A stretch of DNA of 64,000 nt, from the NCBI GenBank assembly GCA_951230915.1, contig OX579638.1:27236696-27300695 (forward strand), written 5' to 3'. Positions 34,130-47,300 of the stretch are shown here, one piece after another. The DNA is from Antitrichia curtipendula (lineage: Eukaryota; Streptophyta; Bryopsida; Hypnales; Leucodontaceae). Below the pieces are notes generated by a model. It was not told the origin of the DNA, ran no database searches, and saw only the letters and a program-made list of their open reading frames with translations. The position numbers were made by a program, and so were the translations under genes. The first letter of the stretch is position 1; the number at the start of each line of letters is the position of its first letter.

Positions 34130-37100
34130 TTAAATTAGGTTGTTTGTTTTGTTTTGTTTTGTTTGATACGTTGAGATCTTACAAATTGTGAGTTGGCTTG
34201 GTGGCATTTTTGGTACCGCTTGAAAGCTCTTGATGAAGAGGGGTGCATGGACTTTGTTTTGTGGCATTTGGATAAATGATGTGAAAGTTATTGAATTTCA
34301 AAAAAAATTATGAATCAAAAATTGATTTAAATTTTTTTTTATTTTGGAAAAATCATAAGTTTCACATTGCATGTCCAAACGCCACAAAACAAAGTACTTG
34401 CACTCCTTTGTGCATACAACTTTTTGATTGTACCAATTTTGTAGCATTTGGACCAACTATGTGAAAGTTATGGATTTTTTTAATAAAAAATTTGAATTAA
34501 ATTATCTTTTATTTGAAAAAATATATAAGTTTTGTATTGCAAACGCTACAAAATAAAGCTTTTGTGCTCCTTTGTACATAAAACCTTTTATTAGTAGTAA
34601 GAATGCAACTTCTCACACTACGATATAAAAGTTATTGAATTTCAAAGGATTTTTTAATTAAAAAATTAGAAAATTATTTTTACTTTTACTATTATGTCTT
34701 GTGCTGTTGCCACGACCAAAATTAAAGTAAAATAATTTATTTATTTTTAATTTATTTTTTAATTCAATATTTTTTACAACGTAGTGTGAAAGGTTACATT
34801 CTTGATAAAATAAAAGTAAAAAGAATTTTCTAATTTTTTAATTCATAAAACCTTTGAAATTCAATAGCTTTCATATTGTAGAGTGAGAGGTTGTGTTCTT
34901 ACTACAAATAAAAGGCTTTCTATACAAAGGAGTGCAAGGGCTTTATTTTGTAGCAATTGGACATGCAATATAAAAATTACGTTGTCTTTTTCACAAATAA
35001 GAGATAATTTTATTCAAATTTAAAATTTAAAAAGTCTATAATTTTCACACCATTTCGACCCATTTCAACCCATTTCATGACGGTTCAATGAAAATAGAAA
35101 ATAATTTAAATCAATTTCTGAATTCATAAAAACTTTGAAATTCAATAACTTTCACACCATTTGGCCAAATGCCACAAAACAAAGTCCATGCAACCCTCCT
35201 TGCCAAGAACTTTCAAGCGGTACCAAGAACACCCCAAACACCTCACGGTTTATTAAATTTCAGCATATCAAACAAAACAAAACAAAACAAACTATCTAAT
35301 GTGTAGACTAGTGTGCCATATGTTGTTGCCACAACCAAAATTAAAGTAAAATAATTTTGTAATTTGTAATTAGTAAAAACGCAGTGTGAATGGTTGCATC
35401 CTTGATAAAATAAAAATAAAAATAATTTTCTAATTTTTCAATTCAGAAAAAGTTTGAAATTCAATAGCTAGAGTGAGAAGTTGTGTTTTTACTATGAATA
35501 AAAGATTTATGTACAAAGGAGTGCAAGGCTTTGTTTTGTGACATTTTGACATGCAATACAAAAATTATGGGGTTTTTTCAAATAAGAGATAATTTAATTA
35601 AATTTTTTAATATAAAAAATCCGTAACTTTCACACCATTTCAACCCGTTCTGACTTGTTTTCATGCCGGTTCGATGAAAATAAAAAATAATTTAAATCAA
35701 TTTCCACATTCATAAAAATTTTGAAATTCAATATCTTTCACATCCTATGTCCAAACCCCAGAAAATAAAGTCCGTGCACCCCTCTTTGCCAAGAGCTATT
35801 GAACGGTACCAAGAGTGTTGATGCACACCTTATAATTTGTTATATCTCAATGTATCAAACAAAAACAAGAAACCTATCTTAAGGTATAGACTAGTGTGTC
35901 CTATGCCGTTGCCACAATATAATAAAGAATAATTTAAAATAACTTGATTTAAGATTCTAATTTTAAAAATACGGAAATCCATAAATGTTACAAAAGAAAT
36001 AAATTTACAAATATTTTAAAAACTTTAAAAACTTTAAATTCAATTTATGTATTTTTGGAACGAATAGAAAGTTATATGCACAAAGGAGTGTAAGGGCTTT
36101 AATTTGTGGCCTTTGGACATGCCTTGTGAAAGTTACGGGTTTTACAAAATAAAAGATAATTTTTTAATTTTAAAAATTCATAACTTTCACACCGTAGGTC
36201 AAAACACCACGAAATTGGTACAAATAGAAAATTATATGCACAAAGGAGTCCAAGGGTTTTATTTTATGGCGTTTGACATGAGATGAGAAAGTTATGATTT
36301 TTCCAAAATAAAAGAGAATTTAAATCAATTTTTGATTCATAAAAAACTTTGAAATTCAATAACTTTCACACCATTTGTCCAAATGCCACAAAATAAAGTC
36401 CATGCATCCCTCCTTGCCAAGAGCTTTCAAATTGTACCAAGAACGTTGTTGGACGCCTTACGGTTTGTTACATCTCAACATATCAAATAAAACAAAACAA
36501 AACAAGATATCTTAAGGTATAGACTAGTGTGCCATGTGTCGTTGCCACAACCAAAATAAGAGTAAAAATAATTTTTTAATTTTTTACTTTAGAAAAAATT
36601 TGAAATTCAATAAATATAACACCTTAGTGTGATAGGTTGTATTCTTTGTACGAATAGAATGCTTTATAGAGTGAAAGGGCTTTGATTTGAAGTGTTTGGA
36701 CATGCCAGCTGAAAGATATGTTTTTTCTAAAGTTAAAAATTAGTTAATTTAATTTTTTAAATTAAAAAAATCTTAACTTTCACATCAATGGTTCAATGGT
36801 AGTTGCATAAAACACTTGTCCTATTCTTTGTCTAATTGTCCTTGGACGGATACTTTTTGACTCAACTTTTGCATACTTTGTCTGTTTGGCATGAAATTCG
36901 GAATGAAGGTAGTTACAAAAGTTTCAAACATTCTGTAATTTTTTTAATTTTTTTGAAATTAGTTTACTATTTTAAAGCTTCTCCCCGATTGAGTGTCTAC
37001 CTTGGGCATTTGGGTTTTTTTTTTAGTCCTATTTTCGACCCAAGAATGCAAATTGAAAGCCACAAATTGGACATGAGGGAGGTTTAGGGTCCTTACAAGG

Positions 37101-38890
37101 ATTGACGAGGAGATTTTGTGAAAAAAAGAAAACTAGAGTTGCTCAAAGGGGCTCAATGTGACCATCCTTTGTGCAGAAGTCCTAGAGAGGGAAAAACATT
37201 TCCTAAAGAAATTTTTGGTGCAATGAGAGGCTTTTGTTGTCAATAAAAATGGCTTTGGGGGGGAATTTTTTCTGAATTTTTTCTGAATTTTTTTTCCATT
37301 TTTTAAAAATGAAAAGGAACACAGACCCTTTTTTTGCTATTTTCTGGCATTTTCAGACGACAGTGCCTTCAGTAGTACCCCGTAACAATCTATAGTACTA
37401 CTGAATGCTAACAAGTGCTTCGCAGCGAGACCTCATTTGCAATTTGATGTTTAATGACCTCGTATGCCACCCCGCTTTAATGCGCTTACTGTTGTACCCG
37501 CCACCTATTGAAATCACAACCTGACTAAAATTTGAAATCGACGTTGGAGATTGCCGTTGCAATGTGTCAGTGCAATATTTGTACTACCAGTTCTATGCCC
37601 CCGAAACGCATTTTTGGCTAAGAACTGTGAAGTGTTTCTTGCAACTACCTTCAAATGCTATGAAACTGGCATGAATAGAAAACTCTATGTACAAAGGAGT
37701 ATAAGGGTTTTGTTTTGTGGCCTTTGCACATGCGATGTGAAAGATATTGTATTTAAAAAATAAAAAATAAATTAATTCAATTTTTTTATTTAAAAAAGTC
37801 ATAACTTTCACATTGTAGATCCAAATGCCACAAAAATGGCATGAATAGAAAGCACTATGAATAAAGGAGTGCAAAGGCTTTATTTTGTGGTGTTTTGAAA
37901 TGTGGTGTGAAAGTTATGATTTTTCAAAAATTAAAGATAATCTATTTTTTAGACCCGTTTTGACCCATTTCATGACGGTTCGATGAAAATAAAAAATAGT
38001 TTAAATCAATTTCTAATTCATAAAAAAATTTGAAATAAAATATCTTTCACACCGTTTGTCTAAACACCAAAAAATAAAGTTTGTGCATCCCTCCTTGTCA
38101 AAAGCTTTGGAACTGTACCAAGAACGCCTTCGGGCGCCTCCCTGTTTGTTAGATCTCAGCATATTAAACAAAATAAAACAAATAACCTAATTTAAGGTAT
38201 AGATTTTATCAAGAATGCAACCTTTTATACTATGTTGTAAAAAATATTGAATTTCAAAGTTCTAATGAATTACTTTTTTGATTGTGGCAACGACATGTGG
38301 CACACTAGTCTATACCTTAAGATAGGTTGTTTCTTTTGTTTTGTTTGATACGTTGAGATCTAACAAACCGTGAGGCGTCCGGAAGCGTTCTTGGTCCCAC
38401 TCAGAAGCTCTTAGCAAGAAGGTGTGCGGAGACTTTGTTTTGTGGCATTTGGACAAATGGTGTGAAAGTTATTGAATTTCAAAGTTTTTTATGAATTGAA
38501 AATTGATTTAAATTATTTTTTATTTTCATTGAACCAACAAAGAAAGGGTCAAAGTGGGTCAAAACGGATCAAAACGGATCAAAATGGGTCAAAACAGGTC
38601 AAACAGTGTGAAAGTTATTGAATTTGAAATTTTTTATGGATTTTAAGATAAAATAAAATAATCTTTTATTTTGAAAAAAACATAACTTTCACTTCACAAG
38701 TCCAACCGTCACAAAACAAAGCCCTTGCACTCCTACATGCATAAAGTTTTTTATTTTTTATTTGTATAAAGACACAACCTCTCACATTATAATGTGAAAG
38801 TTTAATGAATTTCAAAGTTTTAATGAATTAAAAAATAAAAAATATGTTTTTACTTTTATTTTGAGTGTGGCAACGGCACATGGCACATTA
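34130..38890. repeat. AT-rich cluster of direct and inverted repeat modules
   Basis: A module of about 200 bp recurs at least six times. It reads TTGTTTTGTTTGATACGTTG, then AGATCTNACAAACCGTGAG, and later TTTGTTTTGTGGCATTTGGA. Forward copies are near 34140-34300 and 38285-38490. Reverse copies are near 35130-35340, 35715-35930, 36344-36556 and 38020-38210. Three reverse copies are spaced about 590-630 bp, like a tandem array. A second word, CAAAGGAGTGCAAGGGCTTT, recurs near 34930, 35516, 36084, 37695 and elsewhere. No gene is seen. It may be a foldback transposon cluster or a local satellite. Confidence 0.75.
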
Positions 38891-40300
38891 GTCCAAAAGG
38901 CCTTATTCCTTATATTTGGACAAATGGTAGTCTCAATTTTATCCTCAAGTCGAAGATAAACAGTCATAACTATTCAATTTTGAGACTATTTGGAAATTTG
39001 AGACTTTAAAATATTACAATGTATAAAAACCTTTCATTGCCAAAAGGTTGCAGTCTCAATCCATACAATTGTTTTAGGGCAAAAGTCTCAAAATCTGTCG
39101 ATTGTCCAATTATAATGAATAAAGCCTTCCAAATGAAACCTAGATTTGGATATAAGAAGCATGCTATCTATTACATATTTAAAGGCCATAGCAAATCATG
39201 CTTAAGGAAAAGAAAACCGCTCAATTAGCATGATGCATGTCGGCATGTGTATAGTAAATATTTCACTTTTATTTGAAATTTTTTTTAATGTGCAAGGATA
39301 TTATTAGGAGAGCCCATCTCAAGGTTTCATATAGTATTTTTTGGAAAGTTATAACCTATCTATAGTTGTTGACACCAACCCATGAGTATATTACAGTTTG
39401 TAGTTCAAATGGTAGGTGATTAAAGAAGGAAATCAAGTTTCAACATTAGGTCATAGATAAAGATGGAGTAACTTACTTGCAATAGTAAAAAATTTTACTT
39501 TCCAGAAATTAGAAAATTAGCTATATTCTATTACCTCTTATAACCACTTTAATAGAATATTTTAGATTTTTTTGGTAAAATTATGAAAATTTATTATATT
39601 TGATATATTTTGGGCTAGTAATGTCAAATTTGCTAACTATATTGTAATAAACTCACTAATTACTTCCAATTGAGAGCTCTTGAAATTTTAAAGTTCGGAC
39701 TTATGATCCTTTAGTTGGACAATATTGAATCCTTTATTCAATATGCTTCTATTGTGAATATTTGAAAGTACAATTGCAAAAAAAAACCATTATATTATAC
39801 TAAAGAATATCATGGTTTGAACCAAATTTTCATGTCTTTCTTTAGATGACCCATCTAATGAGATCTATAGAAATTTAGAAGACCATGGTTTTAGGGTTTC
39901 TAAATTCCAAATTTCAATTAACTATATCCATTTTAGGGATTTTTCAAATTTTTTAATTGGAATATAAACTAAACTTGATAGACTTAATTTTCTTCAATGA
40001 GCTCAAATTAAAAAAAAAGTGTTATGGCTAAAATCAAATTAGAAGCAAGAAACTAGAGTTTTTAGAATGATAAACTACATGATATTGTATTCCATGGATT
40101 TAACATCTTCTTCTATAAACAAGTCAATAATACCTCAATGGATGGAATTTCCAACACAAATGCTTTCAAGCACCTTGAAAAAAAAAAGGATGAAAATTTG
40201 TCTTTCCCATTCTACGACACTCCTTTGACTAAAACCTTTTGCAAAAAGAAATTGCTACTCTAGAAGTGAACCTTGTACTAACCTTCAAATGTGAAATTAA
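38891..40300. other. AT-rich intergenic DNA, no gene seen
   Basis: No coding frame, tandem repeat or terminal inverted repeat was recognised here. Small ORFs are AT-rich and unsupported. Confidence 0.45.
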
Positions 40301-40302
40301 TA

Positions 40303-40629
40303 AGGTAGGAGGTCCTAAAAGCATACAAGCTCTAAAATTGCCCACCTCCTCAAATGTACACTATTTGTACATGTTTCTTTTTTGTAGCCTTCAACAATGT
40401 ACAAACAATGTACATTTGAGGAGGTGGGCGATTTTAGACCCCTATGCCATTTTAACTTCAAAATTTCATAACTAATTCCACAAAGCTCCAAAAAATATGA
40501 AACGATTTGGGTTGGATGCCAATTCCACTTCTCTTTCAAGGAAAATTTTCTGAAAAACATTTCAAGAAGCTTCACCTCCCCAAAATTCAGTATCAGCTCT
40601 TAGGTGGGCGATTTATGGACCTCCTACCT
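40303..40629. mobile_element. Small MITE M1 with TA flanks and an internal hairpin
   Basis: Inverted ends AGGTAGGAGGTCC (40303-40315) and GGACCTCCTACCT (40617-40629) are bordered by TA on both sides (40301-40302 and 40630-40631), as in Stowaway/mariner-type MITEs. A strong internal inverted repeat (40333-40436) shares the word GCCCACCT with the outer arm. The right 130 bp, read in reverse, aligns with repeats at 49704-50114 and 60575-60760. Confidence 0.72.
40333..40436. repeat. Hairpin inside MITE M1
   Basis: Left arm 40333-40372 (AAAATTGCCCACCTCCTCAA...) and right arm about 40396-40436 (...TTGAGGAGGTGGGCGATTTT) are complementary at about 38 of 40 positions with a loop of roughly 24 nt. Confidence 0.8.
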
Positions 40630-40976
40630 TACCTCCATTACTCGGAGCAGCGCAGCCAGTCAGTTTCAAATAGAGTGGTGGACGACCACAGACTTCAGAG
40701 TCCATCACTGATATCGAAGGTAATTAAGGTACAGTACTAACAGTATTGAGTATTCATACGTGTCGATGGTTGCTCTGTTTGGCTGCAGATGGGCAAGCGC
40801 TTGCATCCCATTCAATTCCTCAATTAAGCTTAGCTCGTTTACATTTGATAGTGCCGGCCACAGCACAGCTCCTTCAAGGAGGTTGGGTTATATTTTCACT
40901 GGAAGGATCGATCATCAAACAAGAACATTCCCCAGCTGCGAATTGCTCACCTCCTCCTCAGCCCAGTTGGATCGAC

Positions 40977-42736
40977 ATGGCGGAGCCTGAGGGAAGCTGC
41001 ACAATCACACCGAATCCAATGCGTGGAACCGCTACTCAATGCTCATCTCCCTCTTTCGTGAAGATCATTCGCAGCTTCAATCTGCGCAGGGGCACACTGG
41101 TAATCAAGCAACTAATCACACAACCATCGTATGCAGTGAGTGACTGAAATCAGAAAAAAACACGAGAGTATCAAAGAGACTGTGAATGCCCGAGTGTTGC
41201 ATTTGAATGTTTAGTACTTGAGGAGTGATTTTAGCACCGTAAGCTGTAAGTTTATGGAAACCATTATTGGGAGCCTTTCGCCTCTCGTAGTTTATTAGCA
41301 GCACAATGAAAGTGTCAGAGTTTTTGTTGTAACACACCTGTTTCTCGGCTCAATTGGTATGCTACAAACTCGTGGAATGACAAAGTGCAGGAGCTTCCAG
41401 CAACGTTTGTCAAGGTGCATGGACTCAATTTCCAAAAGGTTCTCACGTTGCAAGGACCCAATGGCCAGACGACGTCTGTGGACGTGCGAGTCAGGTCCCA
41501 TGATCAAAACCGGATGAGCTTCGGTGGAGCTGCGTGGAAAGCCTTCGTGGTTGAAAATGGGTTCAAGGTGAGCAGTGATTTTTATTTGGAGCTACAAAAC
41601 AGTGAGATCATGTGGGTAAAACTGTTGCTAGGTTTAAATTTAACACCAAAGAATTCACAAGTGAAAATCTCAAGTAGAAATGTACCTAAATTTGGTCAAA
41701 TTTGGAATCAGGTGGGCCATCAGTTGGTTTTCTCCCTCGTCTCCATGTCCACTTTCACCGTGGGTCTCTTGGAAAACTCTGCATCACCTGCACCTATCAA
41801 CAAGTACAGTGCCTCTGTGGAGCAGCGATTCAACATCCCAAACTCTAGTACCAGGACCGAAATGAGGAGCAGTACTACACCATCTGGGAGTGCGAAGAAC
41901 GACGTCGTTTACACAAATGGTACTTTAAAATACAGACCAGACGTGGAGGCTCTTTTGGAGAATCTTCAGTGCCCCCATTTTGTCACGGTTATGGTGCGGT
42001 CCAATCTGCACGACAATAGATCCTGCGCACTTGTAAGCCCACCCCCCCAAGCCTGCACCTATTATGGACTTAGATTCAGTACACAAAAAGTCGAAAAGAG
42101 TGTCGAAAGAAACTCCCTTTCTGGTAGTGTAAGAAAATTTGCAAGATGAGCTAAGCAGAGTGATTCTATTTGCATCTCTGATCAGAAACGTATTAAGAAA
42201 TAACCACTAAAGGACCAAGGATTCGTGATTCTAAAATTGATCAGATGGTGGATCCAAAACATAATTCAGATAGGAAGAAATTTTATATCAACAAAATCAG
42301 TGAAAAACATTGAATATGTAGGGTAAACAAGAACTATGATTCGACTAAAGACAGTCTCCGTGTGACCAACTCAAAACTTCTAGGAAAATCTATGAGGCGT
42401 AAGTGGCAGAGTCCGTTGTCATGACTTGTACCTGCTTCTGTGTTGTAGTATGTGCCAGTGAAGTTCTTGAAGAAGTATGGAAAGTACTTCACCGAGGATC
42501 ACGTTTTGCAAGGGCCCTCAGGGAGTTCAGTGGAGGTCCGATTCTCATCAAAGAACAAGCTGGCGCGTTTCACAACTGGGTGGAAAGCTTTCCACAAAGA
42601 AAACGGCATTCGATTGGGCGATGTGCTGCTCTTCTCTCTTAAAGCCCCTGCGCGATGGCTTGTCCAAGTGGTTGAAAATGGACACTCGGAGGACCCGGGA
42701 ATTGGAGAATTGTGCAGCCGGAGTGACCTTGACTAG
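40977..42736 (+). CDS. Protein with two B3 DNA-binding domains, 4 exons, about 302 aa
   Basis: Exons are 40977-41099, 41391-41567, 41712-42032 and 42449-42736. All introns are GT-AG, all are phase 0, and the joined length is 909 nt. The protein starts MAEPEGSCTITPNPM. The first B3 domain (about residues 25-125) has FVKIIRSFNLRRGTL, LPATFVKVHG, WKAFVVENGFK and LVFSLVSMSTFTVGL. A Ser/Thr-rich linker follows. The second B3 domain (residues 208-290) has VPVKFLKKYGKYF, GWKAFHKENGIRLGDVLLFS and the VQVVENG end strand. B3 domains are plant-specific DNA-binding folds; two domains without an auxin-response or VAL/ABI3 context suggests the REM-like group. Target genes are unknown. Intron 3 (42033-42448) contains a copy of a repeat also found in the amidophosphoribosyltransferase gene. 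Confidence 0.87.
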
Positions 42737-44346
42737 TAGAGGGTGCCACATTCTGAGCAAAGCATTCTTCAGTAAGTTTTCCTTGAAAGACCAAGAGAAG
42801 CTGTGCATCCAACCCACTTTATTTCTTATTTCTTGGACTCTTGTGGAATTAGTTCTCCACATTTGGACGACATTTTCATTGACAGACAAAGAGGAGCTAA
42901 AGTCAAACTCACATTCTTTTGAACTCCGGTGAAATTTGTTCTGACTTTTTTAAGTTGGAATGACACAGCGCTTTGAAAGCTTCCCTACCATGAAGTGTTC
43001 ACAGTGAGTACAATTAAATATCCAATATGAAACCCTGCGTAAGAGGAAGCCCTTACAGTGGGGCAGTTTAGGACTCTCTACCTTAGTTCCGGCGACCAGT
43101 TGGGTCAGATTTCGCTATGTTGAGACTCCAGGTTGCCATGCGGGTTGTTATTTAAATCCTGTAGACAAAGATTACTTAAAAGATTAAGGTCAGTGTAGTA
43201 TTGATGAGTCCATAGTGATGAAATCTGACTCAGTCACGCAAATACAAATTGCACCCTGCGTGTAGTACGTTGATCAAGCTTTCTATTATTAATTTTTAAA
43301 TTTTTTTTTAAAACAAAAGAGGCGAAAGTCCGCTGGTTGAATGGTTAAACGAGGTACAAATCGGAAGCATTCTAATTTATTAACGAGAAATTTTGCAAAC
43401 ACACCTGAGAGCATGTCAAAGCTGGCCTGCAGACGAGGCGATTTCAGAATCGCATTCCAAAGCTTTTGGGGAAAGAAGCATCATATTGTCCCACTTTGAT
43501 AACGAACCTGCAAACCATGGAGCAGGAATTGTAGAGATCTGACACCCCCTTTAGAATCCAACATTTTTGCACAGACTAAAGTAATATAACTTGAATAGAC
43601 TTCCAACTTACAAGAATCAGATGTATCAGAAATGAAGTAAAAGCAGAAAAAGGATAACCCTTCAATCTGCACAGGTATCCATGTTGTATTCCTGGTTACG
43701 CTGAAAAGTTTCTACACATTTCTGAGAGGGCCAAGCATTACATATGTACACTACCACATAATTACCACAAGCAACACATTGAATTCATCCTCACAACCAC
43801 AAGAATGACAGATTGCAAGAGAATCCAGAAAAAATGCTTCAAAAAATTTACTGATAGCAATAGGGTTCAAAATTTGCTCCAAAAAGGTCAACAAATTTGC
43901 TCCATCGTTTGACTGCAATCTGCGGTTACCCCCCAAAATAAAAACAAAAGGGTACCAAAGATCCTACTTCTCATCTAGAACTGCTGGTCCAGCACTTTCC
44001 TCTCCCCTTCATCTTTTTAGTGGTAAATTTTCACGCCGGTTAATCCTCAAATGAAGTTAATCCTGTTCGTCATCATTCTCTTCTCCTTCATCTCATCTCC
44101 TTCGGTCCAAAATTCAGTTCACGATCCGCAAAGGCAAAGTGATTTTCCTCTTAACAAAATTTAAGAAAAATAAAAAATAAAAAAATAAATGCTATGCAAT
44201 TGCAACTAACTGGAGCTATTCCATACTCGTCTTCAGAGAGTATGCTAAGTACTTACAACCCTGAACTACACAAGCTGAAGCTATAAGAATGCGGACAAAA
44301 CGAGAGCTGATACACAAGCAAATTCAGCCTTCAAAGTCTTGGTCCA
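42737..44346. other. Intergenic DNA between convergent B3 and purine genes
   Basis: The stretch must contain the 3' UTRs of the plus-strand B3 gene and the minus-strand amidophosphoribosyltransferase gene. No coding frame is convincing. Confidence 0.5.
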
Positions 44347-47300
44347 TCAAGCAACGGCACGAGCAGAAGCTTCTGCCTGAGCAGCGAGGGTCTCTTCCGG
44401 AGTAGCCTCAATCTTTCCCTCGAAGCCTTCGTTGACGATTTGCACGGGCTTCATCGTTTCTTCTTTCAACTTCGTCAAGTCTCTGGGCGGGACTGCGTAG
44501 TTTCCTGAAAAGCAGGCATCACAAAACTTGGGAGCCTCATCCTCAAGCATCCCCCTCAGTCGCTCAAGGGGCAGAAACGCCAGCGAGTCTGCGCCAAGGA
44601 CCTTCCGCGTGTCTTCCACGTTCAGCCTGTCACACACAAATCACAAGATGGCACACGTCAAGTTACAAATGCGTTAACAAATGCAAAATCGTGAAAAAAA
44701 ATGATTTGAAACTTTCTACAAAAAAAGAAGAAGATTGGGTCTCAACCTTCCACAAGAAAAATGGTTCAAATATCATTTATAACTAGTGATTCACAATGCA
44801 TCCAAAATTTAGTAAAAAACACGAGATTCCCCGTCACCACAGTCATTCTCACTTTCCTAGAGGCAAAACATTGGGCATACAGCAGAGTTTTCTTGCAATT
44901 CTACGATTGATGTTCATGGAGATAAAATTCCAGAACAAAAAAAATTCTTGCAATCATTCTTCACGATTCGAGTGCGGGTGGTGCAGGGAGAAGGGGAAAC
45001 GTGCAGTTAATGGCATTTCTATCCTATTGAAATAATACTACCAATTCCACAGGACACATCTGCAGAGTGAGGACATCATCGTAGTCATTCAGAAACAAAA
45101 CTCGGTAAACAAAATACCTGTAAGAGATAAGTTCCTCTTTGCTTGGAGTATCCACACCGTAATAGCAAGACCCGGTGATAGGAGGGCTTGCAATTCTCAT
45201 GTGCACCTCAGTGGCGCCGGCTTCCTTGAGGAGACGCACAATCTTGATGGACGTGGTACCACGCACTATTGAATCATCAATCACAACGACTCTCTTCCCC
45301 TTCAGCACTTCTGCCACGGGTGCCAGCTTCAACTTCACACCAAAATCCCGGATTTTCTGAGAAGGCTCTATGAAAGTCCTGCCCACGTAGTGGGATCGAA
45401 TCAAACCTTGTTGAAAGGGAATCTTGGCTCTGTCCGCGTACCCCAAGGCCGCCACTACTCCAGAGTCCGGTACTGCAATCACCACATCACACTCCACGGG
45501 TGCGGTCTCTGCCAGAATCTGCCCATAGGCGTACCGGGAGCCATACACAGACCTCCCAAACACAATGGAGTTTGGAAGAGCGAAGTAGATGTGCTCGAAA
45601 ATGCACGCTTTTCTTTCCACCCTTGCCATAAGACATGAGGAGCTGTACCCCTCGTTCTTGTCAATCACTATCATTTCTCCGGGTTGAACCTATACATCCA
45701 TCACAGAGATTTCGACCAATTGGATTGAATATTCATTGTGTGAAAAATATAAAGTAGACGGGACTGAATTTCAGATCACTGAAGAACATCGCATGAGTTG
45801 GACAAAAACTAAAAATATTGAACAAAGGAAAGTCTCCATATGACCAATTCGAGAGTGCGTAAAAAATACATGAGGCTCAATTTGGGCCTCTTTGTCCTTC
45901 AGCCCTTGAAGAACAGAGTTTTCATGGTTTTAAAATGACCATTTTCATGGTTTCAAAATGACCAATTTATTGAGACAAACACAATGCAGATGGGACTAGA
46001 TTTCATATCACCAGAATCAATGAAGAACATTTCATGTGCTAGTCAAGATATATGTCGAATCAAACAAAAAAAGTCACCAATTGAGCTATTCAAAAGTGCT
46101 AAAAAAATGGCAATCGTGGCGCTTAAGAGTTAACAACATATTTCACTAAGACCAGATTTCAAACCCAATAGCGAAGTCTAAAGTTAAGAGTTGAATTAAT
46201 ATACAAGAAACGCATATTCTTTATCACAGATTCAAAAAACATGAGAGCTGCCAAAACAATTTATTACCTCACGGGTGTACTCAGCCTCGATGAGGTCCAA
46301 AGCACAGGTTTCAGAGGCAAAGACGTACGCTCCATTGCTCTTCCTGCCCATCACCAAAGGTCGAAACCCATGAGGGTCCCGGATAGCCACCACTTTTTCC
46401 TCGGTAAGAAAGACCAGAGAGTAAGCGCCTTCCAGCTGCTCACAGGCATCCACCAATCGGGCCACAAAGGGACGCTTCTTTGAAATGGCGATGAGGTGGA
46501 GGATTACCTGTCAATCGAACAGATATACATGGAATCTTAGAACTACCGATCAAACCCTTAAACTGAAGATTGCAACAGGTAAGAGAGCTTGAATATTCGA
46601 TTAGATTCACACAATTACCGCTTCGGTGAGACGAATAAAAAAGAGCAATATGAAGACAAGGAAGTGAATCATGTTGATTCTTTGACCAAATTAAAAAATA
46701 CTGATACATATCACATACCGTGATTCATAAAATCAAGAGAAATGTAGCATTCTCGAGAAGCTGCCTGGACACACTCGGAATTAATAAACAATGAGCCTAG
46801 AAAAGGAATTCACATTCTGCTTGTGCACAATCTTAAGCTCATGTTATGATTACACAGGCGGGTGCGACTCTCATTAGAATTGATAATTTCCTTTCATTCG
46901 AATCGTTAGTCACCATGGTTGCATGTGGGGATAATCTGACAGTGATCGCATGCCTCACAATGTAATAAATTGGTGTAATAAAAAGGTAGTGAAATCAATA
47001 TTATAGTGCTGCAGAGTCTTTTAGTGAAGGGTGCAAGCTTAATACTACTCTAGAATGATATGAAAGTAGAAAATATGAGGTATACATGAAATTGGAATGG
47101 AAGGGGCTAACCTCGGTATCTGACGACGTGTTGAAGATGGAGCCATTATCTTCAAGCTTTGCTCTGAGCTCAGAATAGTTTACCAGATTCCCGTTGTGCG
47201 CCACAGCGAGTGAACCAAAGCGATAACCAGCGACAAACGGCTGGACGTTCTTCAGCACCGAAGCCCCTGCAGTCGCATACCTCACATGCCCAATTGCAGA

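Noticed and set aside
33829..34191. 120-residue ORF downstream of the metallophosphoesterase gene
   Set aside because: No similarity, and its end runs into the repeat cluster. Likely chance.
43321..43365. tRNA-like words (GGTTGAATGG)
   Set aside because: No matching A box, acceptor stem or anticodon arm could be folded around them. No tRNA is called in the window.
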